DNA of 64,000 nucleotides from the NCBI RefSeq assembly GCF_016862275.1, contig NZ_BOMQ01000070.1:1-64000 (forward strand), written 5' to 3'. Below the pieces are notes generated by a model. That model did no database searches. It was given only the letters and a program-made list of their open reading frames with translations, and was not told the origin of the DNA. Both the position numbers and the translations under genes were made by a program. Positions within the stretch are counted from its first letter, which is position 1. Each line of letters opens with the position of its first letter. This DNA comes from Actinoplanes nipponensis. GTDB taxonomy: Bacteria; Actinomycetota; Actinomycetes; Mycobacteriales; Micromonosporaceae. This document shows positions 45,901-53,203 of the stretch, piece by piece.

Positions 45901-45941
45901 GGGGCCTGAACACTGTTTGCTTCGTTGAACCCGGCCACCAC
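42909..45941 (-). CDS. hsdR: Type I restriction endonuclease R subunit
   Basis: The 1010-aa motor/nuclease subunit has an N-terminal PD-(D/E)xK nuclease (Asp141, Glu155, Lys157 in RFDIVLWVNGFPLVVGEVK). An SF2 translocase follows with Walker A HTQGSGKT (about 296-303), the DEAH-box in IVLIDEAHRSQ and the later motif ITRANRPW, then a helical C-terminal domain that docks to the methylase. It cuts DNA far from unmethylated HsdS sites after ATP-driven translocation. GTG 45941 follows the hsdS stop directly (TAAGTG), so hsdS and hsdR are coupled. All motifs are intact, so the system is likely active. Confidence 0.95.
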   Translation of the reverse strand: MVAGFNEANSVQAPILDLLRAGSWTYVPGDQLNRAEEQPLIESEVLSALVRLNPAVAEDPSRADEVLARLRMLTLTAAEDGLVAANRGFMEWLKGRQSHQFTGTAHDVPIRLIDFVTPKNNTLVVSDEVTVGVPGNRARFDIVLWVNGFPLVVGEVKTPVDQRISWIKGAKEISEVYEVRQPQFFVPNVLSFASEGREFFYGPVGASIDHWETWGSTVDAPTVSGWKRVQRCVETLLTPRTVLDLLHDFTVYETSADPVGEPHLVKIVARYPQYESVNLIAERARDGVKRRGLVHHTQGSGKTLAMVFAAAKMLTDPKLTNPTIILIADRIQLVRQTYDQFRTTSMPRLETPTTAAGLRNLLGHRDKRGLIFTTVHKFANAGVLNDRDNIIVLIDEAHRSQEKQLGDHMRKALPNARFFGFTGTPIADLDRNTFALYGDPDDPGQVLHTYDSDRSIADGMTVPIHVNPRLVEFQLDKERLDEAFAELAAAEGLAEDEAEFLTKKVSRTSTFFLNKERIQKVCADLVEHFYATIDPLGMKAQIVVVDRDLCVKYAAEINRLLARRYDAGHPLDECAVVMSVQSKDDEEWRRHALSEVEEEKLLDRFRAFGDPLKFLIVTSKLGTGFNAPIEGVMYLDKPMKLHTLFQTITRANRPWKNPQTGQEKRYGLICDYIGLGDGFARAMAPANPLAARRKIELDGLIDQFTFEIAEVLDRFAGIDRATVGSQTLQDAHQRIPDAASRDRFAARFQMLQGIWEMCYPDARLDEHRSDYRFLSQVYASVMPTNSANELLWHRLGAKTLDLVHSHIGEVTVRGSDRQAVIADADTIRTLIDEGLIPADDTKVTTKTAEEVIDSIAERIRRRLAGPNGDHEVYRTLSERLDRLRERVLTQARDSIEYLRELFTLAKDVTSAEQAEDTDGRDGLDLLPDPHVGALTQIFNEYAPKNTPVIIGRVVVDIDAIVKEVRYDGWSHTKNGDRLVRIAIRKVLQKYHLPASGDLFDHAHAYISEHY

Positions 45942-47129
45942 TTACGCCCCTAACAGATCGTCGTAGGACTCCGGAATCTCATGTGTACCCGAAAGAAGAG
46001 CGGCAGCCACTTCAGAGCGTAGGGATTGCAGCTTGCCCATCTGGGCCGTCATAGCCATTGCGTGAAAACGAATTGCCCTAAACGCTTCGCCCAAGGCTTC
46101 CTGTCGTTCGCCTTTGATCCAAGGTAACCGGATCGAGCGAACTATTCCCATATTGATCGATGGTACCGCCCCTGCCTGCGCCAGGTCGCTCAATCTGACG
46201 CCTTCAATTGCACCTAGCAGGAACTCTGGATCCACCCCTTCTTGCGGCTCAATCACAAGATGGTTTTCGTCAACTGCCGCTTCAACATCCAGAATTCGCT
46301 TATTATTGGTGAGGATCGAGCCGCCAACACGTGGGAATACGACCGTGCCCACGGAATGAACTCGCCCGCCTCTGGATTCTATTTCTTTCGCAGTCATCTG
46401 AGTGCTTGCCAGGTGGTAGCCAAATAGGTTTACGATCGAACTCATGTCCGCGATCTTGAACCAGGAGATATCGCCCGTCCGCACGCCCTGACATTCCCGC
46501 GGGAGGCCCCGCCCCTGACTTACTGTAGCAATTTCGTTCAATACGGCCGTTTTGCCGTCCCCTTGAACCGATTTTACGATTTGGCCCCGCAGGGCTGCAA
46601 GGCGATCAATGGCCAACGCGACTTGTCTGATCACCGAATCAGCCGTGTCAATGAGGTCGACGATGCGCCGCTGTTCCTCGACTGACGGAAGAGGAATTCT
46701 GATCGCCTGGAAACCTTTGATCGAAAGCGTCCGATTTCGATCCGCGGATCCTGGCGATGCTTCTCCGATCGCCGACAGTCCAGGTTCGCTCAAGAAGTAG
46801 TGACGAAGGTACCGAACATCAACTCTACGCTCATCTGTTGGAACGTAGAAGAGAAATCTATTCGACGCTACGGCAGCCGCATCAGCTTCAGAAGTCACTC
46901 CAATGGCACCTTCCCATGCCTTAATGTTGCTGAGTGCCAACGCGCCGGCCGGGAAGTGGAAATAGCGCAACTTGCTAAGCTCGGCCCCCGGCGTGGGCGG
47001 ATAGTGAAAGATGCCCTTGCCAAACGACTTCATGCCGATGGCGACATAGTTTGCGGCGGGTTCGATGCCGACGGACCGTCTTGCTGGCTGAAGAATGTCG
47101 CCAATCGTGACCGCTTCACTGTTTCTCAT
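45942..47129 (-). CDS. hsdS: Type I restriction-modification specificity subunit
   Basis: The 395-aa DNA-recognition subunit has two target-recognition domains (about 1-150 and 195-345), each followed by a conserved helical spacer: LPSVEEQRRIVDLIDTADSV then IRQVALAIDRLAALRGQIV, and the C-terminal AFRAIRFHAMAMTAQMGKLQ helix. Each TRD reads one half of a bipartite site; the actual site cannot be deduced. Base composition is clearly AT-richer than the chromosomal half of the window, with many A/T third positions, which points to recent transfer. It lies 76 bp after hsdM. Confidence 0.92.
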   Translation of the reverse strand: MRNSEAVTIGDILQPARRSVGIEPAANYVAIGMKSFGKGIFHYPPTPGAELSKLRYFHFPAGALALSNIKAWEGAIGVTSEADAAAVASNRFLFYVPTDERRVDVRYLRHYFLSEPGLSAIGEASPGSADRNRTLSIKGFQAIRIPLPSVEEQRRIVDLIDTADSVIRQVALAIDRLAALRGQIVKSVQGDGKTAVLNEIATVSQGRGLPRECQGVRTGDISWFKIADMSSIVNLFGYHLASTQMTAKEIESRGGRVHSVGTVVFPRVGGSILTNNKRILDVEAAVDENHLVIEPQEGVDPEFLLGAIEGVRLSDLAQAGAVPSINMGIVRSIRLPWIKGERQEALGEAFRAIRFHAMAMTAQMGKLQSLRSEVAAALLSGTHEIPESYDDLLGA

Positions 47130-47205
47130 CTACGCACCCACCTGGTGTGGCGCTGACACGTGGCGCATGAAATGAGTGTCCGTTGATCGTGGCGCCCGGC
47201 TAGCT

Positions 47206-48720
47206 TCACGCATCGAATCCGGCTGCCTTCAACTTTGTTTCCAATGTCATATCCATGGCGGTTAGCTGGTGCCGTGCTTCACGGTAGGCCGCAATGGCAG
47301 CCTCGACATTCGCTTCGGCTCCGGATTCGGTCTTGATGTACCTGCCGACGCTCAGGTCGTAGCCGTTGGCTTGAACTTCAGTGACATCCACGAGGCGCAC
47401 GCTCAGCCCTGCTGCCCCATCGGTGTCCACGCCTTTCTTGTAGGCGGCGTCAATCACCTCAACATCGTGTTCGGACATCGTGTTCTGGTTTCTGCTGGCC
47501 TGATACCTGGCGGAGGCATCAATGAATAGAACTTTGCCTTTGCGATCTTGGGATTTCGCGTTTCGGAAGATGAGTAGGCACACCGGGATTGCCGTGGAGT
47601 AGAACAGGTTACCGGGCAATCCGATCACGGCCTCGAGAAGGTCCTTAGAGATCAGGCATTCGCGGATTGCGGCCTCTTTGCCACCTCGAAAGAGCACCCC
47701 ATGTGACATGACGACGCCGACCCGTCCAGTCTGACCTGCCATGGTGGCGACCATGTGCTGGATCCACGCGTAGTCGCCATTCTTCGCCGGAGGAACACCA
47801 CAGATCACTCGGCTATAGGGGTCTTTCGTCCAGGCCTCCGCTCCCCAATTCTGCAGCGAGAACGGGGGATTTGCGATCACGACGTCGAACTTCCGCAGCG
47901 CGGCGCCATCCAGCAGTTTCGGCTCCCGGAAGGTGTCGCCGCGGACGATCTTGAAGTCGTCCAATCCGTGTAGGTAGAGGTTCATCTTGGCGATGGCCGC
48001 GGTCGTCAGATTTACCTCCTGTCCGTGAAGGCGCAGGGTGCGCGGGTCGCCACCGGCATTACGGACAGCATTAACAGTCTCAACAAGCATCCCGCCAGAG
48101 CCACAAGCTGGGTCCGCTATGGACTCTCCGGGCTGCGGGTCAAGGATCCTGACGAGTAGGTGTACGACGTGACGCGGCGTAAAGAACTCACCGGCCTTTT
48201 TCCCCGATGCCTCGGCGAATTCTCGGAGCAGGTACTCGTAGGCTGCACCGAGCATGTCGCCGCTCACACTGTCGGGATCGAGCCTGACGCTATGAAACGT
48301 GTCGAGCAGGGCAACGAGTGCGGACTCGGGGAGACGGTCTTTGTTCGCCCAGTTCACGTCGCCGAACACGCCAGCGAGTTCCGGGTTGGCCTGCTGGATG
48401 CGCTGCAGGCATGTGGCCAGCTTCGCGCCTACGTTGATGGAAGTCTCGTGGACGTCGTGCCAATGGCAGGCGTCGGGGATCACGAAGGGGTGATAGTCGG
48501 CCTCGATCTCCTCGGTCAGATTCTCGCCGAATTCCTTGACGGCCTGGGCGTGTTGGTAGTCCCAGTTGTCGCTGATCCACTTGAAGAACATGACCGGAAA
48601 CACGTATGCCTTGTAGTCGCCCGGGTCGACGGGACCCCGCAAGGCGTTGGCCGCAGACCAGAGGGCCGACTCCAGCTGACGCTGGGTCATTTGCCCAGAT
48701 CCGGTTAGATGTAGCGCCAT
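47206..48720 (-). CDS. hsdM: Type I restriction-modification DNA methyltransferase subunit
   Basis: The 504-aa N6-adenine methyltransferase has an N-terminal helical HsdM_N domain (RQLESALWSAANALRGPVDP), the SAM-binding motif ADPACGSGGMLVETV and the catalytic NPPF motif (FDVVIANPPFSLQNWG). With HsdS it protects host DNA; with HsdR it forms the restriction complex. ATG 48720 has GAGGGGA 7 bp upstream, so it is preferred over the internal ATG ten codons in. It is the first gene of the hsdMSR operon. Confidence 0.95.
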   Translation of the reverse strand: MALHLTGSGQMTQRQLESALWSAANALRGPVDPGDYKAYVFPVMFFKWISDNWDYQHAQAVKEFGENLTEEIEADYHPFVIPDACHWHDVHETSINVGAKLATCLQRIQQANPELAGVFGDVNWANKDRLPESALVALLDTFHSVRLDPDSVSGDMLGAAYEYLLREFAEASGKKAGEFFTPRHVVHLLVRILDPQPGESIADPACGSGGMLVETVNAVRNAGGDPRTLRLHGQEVNLTTAAIAKMNLYLHGLDDFKIVRGDTFREPKLLDGAALRKFDVVIANPPFSLQNWGAEAWTKDPYSRVICGVPPAKNGDYAWIQHMVATMAGQTGRVGVVMSHGVLFRGGKEAAIRECLISKDLLEAVIGLPGNLFYSTAIPVCLLIFRNAKSQDRKGKVLFIDASARYQASRNQNTMSEHDVEVIDAAYKKGVDTDGAAGLSVRLVDVTEVQANGYDLSVGRYIKTESGAEANVEAAIAAYREARHQLTAMDMTLETKLKAAGFDA

Positions 48721-48916
48721 GCGCCGATCCCCTCGCTCGAACTTACCTTCAAGGAGGATATCGGCCGATCGCCGTGAGTACTCTCCCGCGCTCAGGCGTC
48801 ACGGCGGGGCTAGGGTATACGGGGGCCTTCCGGGCTAGCGTCGACATGGACTGCCAGACATGGGGGTACCCCTGTCAGGGGCAGGAACCAGCTTGGTGCT
48901 GGACGGCATCGCTAAA

Positions 48917-49069
48917 CTAGCAGTGCTTTGTCAGGTTCGGCGAGATGGTTTGCCCCAGTGAAGCGGATCAAGGCCGTGACCTGCGAAAGCAGATTCGAAC
49001 GATCCCTGGGGCGCGATGCTGGCCAGGCACATTTCCCCAGGTCACGGCGATCTGACAAAGCACTGCTAG
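48917..49069. mobile_element. MITE-like element (153 bp) with perfect terminal inverted repeats
   Basis: CTAGCAGTGCTTTGTCAG (48917-48934) is repeated exactly in inverted orientation at 49052-49069. If the outer CTAG on each side is a 4-bp target duplication, the inverted repeat itself is the 14-bp CAGTGCTTTGTCAG. A second inverted pair lies inside (CCGTGACCTG near 48,972; CAGGTCACGG near 49,039). The interior is too short to encode a transposase, so it would be mobilised in trans. It fills most of the 360-bp gap between hsdM and the cupin gene; the rest holds the hsdM leader. Confidence 0.7.
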
Positions 49070-49080
49070 CTGCTTTATTC

Positions 49081-49986
49081 CTAGACGAGATCGAGATCTA
49101 CCTCCACGTCGGCCACGCCTCGTAAGACGTGGGCGAGCTCGTGGGCGTCGAGCGCGCTGAGATGTTGGATGAGCATTTCGCGGGTTTGCTCAACGCGGTT
49201 GGCCAGGGCCTCCGGCGTGAGATCGCTCGGGGGTATGGCATGGCGGAATGCCGGGTCGTTGATGACGGTGGCTGTCAGGTGTTCGGCGATCCAGAGCGGG
49301 GTGCGCTCCTTGATGACGAACGTGAGGTGGACGCTCTCTGTGGCGTCCTTGTTGTAGGGGTTGTGTACCCATCCGCGTGGCAGCACGAGGACGTGGTGAG
49401 GGCTGAGGTGGAACGACATGTCCGGGCCGCTGGCGTTCCACTCTTCTATCCATTGGTCCTGCCACAGCTCAACCGTCGTCAGATGGGCTCGGGTTGGCTG
49501 GGCGATCTTCGGCTTCCAGAGGTCCCAGGTCTTGGTGCCCGCGAGTTGGACGACGATGCTGAGGTATTGGTCCCAGTGGTGTTCGAGCCCTTGTTGGCCT
49601 GCCGGCGTGACGAAGGCGGATACGTAGTTGGTGCAGCCGGTTTGGCGCTGGATTGATTTGGTGACGGTCGCCATGGCGGGAAGCCATCGTTCGAGGTGCC
49701 GCATCTGGACGGTGTGGTCGCGGTCGCGCCACTGCCTCAGTTTGACCGGGTCGAGCCGGTCGGCTGAGGTGAACAGGCGGGGGTGACGCGCGGTGTCGTT
49801 CTTGACGACGTTGACGTCGGTCGGTGGGAAGCAGCCGCTGTCGAGGATGTCGATGACGGTGTTGGCGCTGATCACGCGGGTCAGCGCTCGGCCGTTTGCG
49901 GGAAGCTTCAGCAGTTGAGGCGTGTGTGGCCACGTGTGCATGAACTCTTCGGCGGTCTGCGAGTCGAGCAGTAGTTCGAGCGGCAT
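49081..49986 (-). CDS. JmjC/cupin-4-like Fe(II)/2-oxoglutarate oxygenase, RiPP tailoring candidate
   Basis: The 301-aa cupin-superfamily protein resembles ribosomal-oxygenase-type hydroxylases. The iron facial triad is visible: His137 and Asp139 in LEHHWDQYLSIVVQLAG and His208 in VLPRGWVHNPYN. The GTKTWDLWKP strand after the HxD motif is typical of the fold. A C-terminal helical part (about 235-301) follows. As the last gene of the lanthipeptide cluster, it is a candidate for hydroxylating a side chain of the precursor; that role is inference. It starts at ATG 49986, 77 bp after the helical-repeat gene. Confidence 0.8.
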   Translation of the reverse strand: MPLELLLDSQTAEEFMHTWPHTPQLLKLPANGRALTRVISANTVIDILDSGCFPPTDVNVVKNDTARHPRLFTSADRLDPVKLRQWRDRDHTVQMRHLERWLPAMATVTKSIQRQTGCTNYVSAFVTPAGQQGLEHHWDQYLSIVVQLAGTKTWDLWKPKIAQPTRAHLTTVELWQDQWIEEWNASGPDMSFHLSPHHVLVLPRGWVHNPYNKDATESVHLTFVIKERTPLWIAEHLTATVINDPAFRHAIPPSDLTPEALANRVEQTREMLIQHLSALDAHELAHVLRGVADVEVDLDLV

Positions 49987-50062
49987 CGTTCGTCTCCCGG
50001 GGAAGCTGCCGTACGCGGGTGGGTTGAACTAGCGTCGGAAGGCCGAAACCTGGGATGGCGGT

Positions 50063-51148
50063 TTACACCGGTAGGTGCGCCCGCCTGCGCTTCTGGCACG
50101 CGATGACCGATTCGGCGGTATCGAGGGCGCCGCTGAGGGTGGCGAGGTGAGCCGGGGACATGGTGCCGAGGGCGAGACCGCAGTTGGTGACCAGGTCGGT
50201 GAGTTGGTCGATCTGTCGGCTGGTGGCGATGCCGAGCCGTCCGGGGTGTGCCAGGAGATCGCGGGCGGCGTAGCCGTCGTTCGCGGCGTAGCGGATCAGA
50301 TTCGCGGCGATCTGCTCCCTGGCGGGGTGCTCGCTGTCGAGGGCGTCAATGAGGGTGAGGCTGAGTCGGATGTGGAAGACGGCGAGCCCGGACTCGGCGG
50401 GGCCGAGTGCGCGGTAGGCGGCCAGCGCGGTGGTCACCAGGTCGGCTGGGTCGTCGGTGGGTACGTGAAGGGATAGGCAGGCGGTGACGGCGTTTTCCCA
50501 TGGTTCGCCGGGTTGGGTTGCGCCGAGCATCGCGCGTGCTTGCTGGTGGCGGCCTGCCATGGCGTGAGCAATGACGGTGACTTGGCGGCCGTCGAGCATG
50601 CGCGCGCCGACTCCCTTGTATTCGCGGAGGCGGTGGCTCGCTTCGTCCCATCGGCCGGCGGTGGCGAGTGCGTGGGCACCGGTGCCGAGCAGCACGGTCC
50701 AGAGCCACGTCCGCGCTTTGAGGTGGGCCTCGGGTGTATCAGTGAGGAGGATCGCGGAGACGGTGAGGCCGTCGATCGTGATATCGGTGCGGGTGTCGAT
50801 GGCCTGAAAAAGCTTCTCCAGCAGGGTCCATGCGGCAGGGCCGTCGCCTGCTCGAACGTGGAGGCGCGCGAGGTTGACGATGGGTTCGAGCGCGTGCTGG
50901 GGGTCGCTGTCGTGGGCGAGAGCGACGGCGGCGAGCCGGTGACACCAGGCTCGGGCCAGGTCGGGCAGGCCGCAGTCGGATGCCAGGAGGGCGGCGAGGT
51001 TGAACACGGCGGTCGCTGCCGCCACGTCGCGGCGCTCGTGGGCGAGGTTCGCGCGTCCTTGCAGGTCGGATACGCGCTGGGCGAGGGGCGTGCAGGCAGG
51101 TCGGGGCCGGGCGATCAGCGGGAACCTGCGGGCAACGGTCGGGTTCAT
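50063..51148 (-). CDS. Helical-repeat (TPR-like) protein of the lanthipeptide cluster
   Basis: The 361-aa Ala/Leu-rich protein is predicted almost entirely alpha-helical, with TPR-like pairs (for example RANLAHERRDVAAATAVFNL and IVNLARLHVRAGDGPAAWTL). No catalytic motif is visible. ATG 51148 overlaps the stop of the SpaB_C gene by 4 bp, so the protein is made with the RiPP enzymes. The in-frame reading extending right overlaps that gene and is not used. Similar proteins occur in other actinobacterial RiPP loci; a scaffold or regulatory role is possible. Confidence 0.7.
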   Translation of the reverse strand: MNPTVARRFPLIARPRPACTPLAQRVSDLQGRANLAHERRDVAAATAVFNLAALLASDCGLPDLARAWCHRLAAVALAHDSDPQHALEPIVNLARLHVRAGDGPAAWTLLEKLFQAIDTRTDITIDGLTVSAILLTDTPEAHLKARTWLWTVLLGTGAHALATAGRWDEASHRLREYKGVGARMLDGRQVTVIAHAMAGRHQQARAMLGATQPGEPWENAVTACLSLHVPTDDPADLVTTALAAYRALGPAESGLAVFHIRLSLTLIDALDSEHPAREQIAANLIRYAANDGYAARDLLAHPGRLGIATSRQIDQLTDLVTNCGLALGTMSPAHLATLSGALDTAESVIACQKRRRAHLPV

Positions 51149-51963
51149 GAGGCACCGCCTGGTATGAGTGCGCCGAGCGTGGGGTCGGGGCCGAAGACGA
51201 CGGTCTTGGCAGCAGCGGCGAGGGCCGCCTGCTGTAATCCGGGAATGCTGCGTCGGTTCCACGCGAAGATCACATGGTGGGCGAGCGTGGCTCGTAGGCC
51301 GCGGTGCAACTGGCCGGTCTGGTTGAGGTGCCGGAGCGTGTCACCGGCGGACGTGTAAGCGTCGATCAAGGTCTGGTAGCCGGCCAGCGGCGCTTGCTGG
51401 CGAGTGAGATCGTCCATGTCGACGGTGAGGAGCCTTCTCGCCGCGTTCAGCAGAGCAGCGACAGAGCCGGGCTGCGGCGGGTCTCGGTGGTCGGCGACGC
51501 GTGCCCACACGTCGCCTTGCTCATACCAGTCGAGGGCCGCTGCGCGCATCATCACCGCAGCGAGCATGATCGACGTCTCGCGGTGGCGGGCGGGCTCGCG
51601 GTCGCTGCTGCCGGTCAGGAGGTGCTGGCTGTCGGCATGCCACAGCTGGTGGGCGGCGTCCATGGCTGCGGGGCCGCCGAAGGCACAGGTCTCGGGCTCG
51701 TAGATGCCGGGGACGGCCCCGCAGATGCTGCGGTCGTGGATGAGCCGTTCCAGTTCGCCGGTCAGGTAGCGGTCGGCGTCGATCGTGGCAGCGGGGAGGT
51801 AGCGCAACCGCCAGTCGCCTTTGCGTACGTAGAACCAGGTGGTGATGAGCTGGCGGGCTTGGGCTTCGGCCAGGATCGGCGCGAGATGGGTGCTGGCTGC
51901 CTGCTCTGCGGTGTGGGGGTCAGGGAAGGCGATCGTGACCTGTCGCCATTCGGGTGCCGTCAT
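51145..51963 (-). CDS. Stand-alone SpaB_C / thiopeptide-type bacteriocin biosynthesis protein
   Basis: The 272-aa protein is homologous to the C-terminal elimination domain of LanB dehydratases. It has the N-terminal strand WRQVTIAFPDPHTAEQAA, TWFYVRKGDWRLRYLPA (equivalent to the LanB FLRHADPEPHLRLRI segment) and the IYEPETCAFGGPAAMDAAHQLWHADS motif typical of this family. In split dehydratases such a protein eliminates glutamate from glutamylated Ser/Thr. Here the main LanB already carries its own copy, so this is an additional, possibly divergent, enzyme. It begins 16 bp after the lanC stop. Confidence 0.85.
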   Translation of the reverse strand: MTAPEWRQVTIAFPDPHTAEQAASTHLAPILAEAQARQLITTWFYVRKGDWRLRYLPAATIDADRYLTGELERLIHDRSICGAVPGIYEPETCAFGGPAAMDAAHQLWHADSQHLLTGSSDREPARHRETSIMLAAVMMRAAALDWYEQGDVWARVADHRDPPQPGSVAALLNAARRLLTVDMDDLTRQQAPLAGYQTLIDAYTSAGDTLRHLNQTGQLHRGLRATLAHHVIFAWNRRSIPGLQQAALAAAAKTVVFGPDPTLGALIPGGAS

Positions 51964-51979
51964 CAGCGTGTTCCCCGGC

Positions 51980-53203
51980 TCAGCTGAGGGCGAGGAAGGT
52001 GTCCCAGCCGGTGGCTGAGGTGCCGGTGGCGGCGGTGTGCAGGGCGAGCGCGGCTCCAGCCGTGCCGTCCATCAACTCGGGGTTGTGGAAGGCGTCGGCG
52101 GAGAGCTGATGGGTGAGGTCGGCGGTCAGGGCAGGCAGTTGAGCGGTGAGCTGGGCCGAGCGGTGCGGGTCGGTGCTGGTGGTGGCCATGCGGCAGGCGG
52201 CCTGGAGGAGCCCGGCTTTGCCGTGGCAGAGGCCGATCTCGGGGAGTCGGTCGCGTTGGGTGGTGTCTTGGAGTACGGCGAGCATCGCGTTCTCCGCGTG
52301 CTGCTGGCGGGTGGTGTCGCGTTGGGCGAGTCCGGCGAGTTGCTGGGCGCGGGCGATGCCGGGGGTGCCGTAGCACCAGGAGGGCCGGTGGCGTTTCGGG
52401 TCGGTGCCGGGGGTGACGTATCCCGGCCACCAGATTCCGGTGGGGTCGTCGTAGCGGTGGAGGTCGGTCCAGCGGCACAGTTCGGCGAGGGCGTTGCGGG
52501 CTGTGGGGGTGTCGTGGCCGTGGAGGATGGCGTGGGCCAGCAGGGCGATGACGGCGCTGATGCCGTGGGCGGCGCCGATGTTGCCGTGACCGTGCGGAAA
52601 GTCGGGGTCGGGTGTACCGGCGAGCCCGGAGGGCAGCCACCACGGCGGTCTGCTGATGCTGCCGTTGAGGGGTTCGGTGATACGAGCGAGGTAGCCGACC
52701 AGGTCGTGGCTGATGGGATGGTCGGGTTGAGCGTGCAGGTGGTAGAGGCCGAGACCGGTGAGGCCGTGGACGAGGTCGAACTCGTACATGGTCAGTGGTT
52801 CGCGGCGGTCGATGCGGGCGTGGGCGGCGGCGAGGCGTTGGCGGGTGAGGGTGATCGTGGCGGTGTTGAGGCTGGCGTAGGCGCGGCGGTAGCCGCCGAG
52901 CGGGTGGGCGATGTGCAGCATGAACGCCAGGGCGGGGGCGCCGTGGAACGGGTCGGAGTTGGCTCCGATACTGACCGGCTCGCTGGCGGCGGCGCGGATC
53001 CAGCGGTGGGCGGTGCCTTCGTCGCCGTGTCCGGAGACGGCCCGTTCGATGTGCAGCAGGGCGATGCCGACCGCGCCACCGGCCAGCGATTGCGGCCGGG
53101 TTCGGCCGTCGGGTGACGGGCCGACGGTGGCGGGGTCGGCGAGCCTGACAGAGGCCGCGGTGAGCACGTCGAGGGGGTTGGCGGCGGTCGTTGTGGTTCT
53201 CAT
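51980..53203 (-). CDS. Lanthionine synthetase C-family cyclase
   Basis: The 407-aa LanC catalyses Michael addition of Cys thiols to dehydroalanine/dehydrobutyrine to close (methyl)lanthionine rings. Zinc ligands are present: Cys277 in SWCYGTPG and Cys326-His327 in GLCHGKAG. The catalytic His is probably His213 in GAAHGISAVIALL, and Asp143 lies in EFDLVHGLTGLG. The fold is the alpha/alpha-toroid with Gly-rich repeats. ATG 53203 overlaps the lanB stop by 4 bp. All key residues are intact. Confidence 0.93.
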   Translation of the reverse strand: MRTTTTAANPLDVLTAASVRLADPATVGPSPDGRTRPQSLAGGAVGIALLHIERAVSGHGDEGTAHRWIRAAASEPVSIGANSDPFHGAPALAFMLHIAHPLGGYRRAYASLNTATITLTRQRLAAAHARIDRREPLTMYEFDLVHGLTGLGLYHLHAQPDHPISHDLVGYLARITEPLNGSISRPPWWLPSGLAGTPDPDFPHGHGNIGAAHGISAVIALLAHAILHGHDTPTARNALAELCRWTDLHRYDDPTGIWWPGYVTPGTDPKRHRPSWCYGTPGIARAQQLAGLAQRDTTRQQHAENAMLAVLQDTTQRDRLPEIGLCHGKAGLLQAACRMATTSTDPHRSAQLTAQLPALTADLTHQLSADAFHNPELMDGTAGAALALHTAATGTSATGWDTFLALS

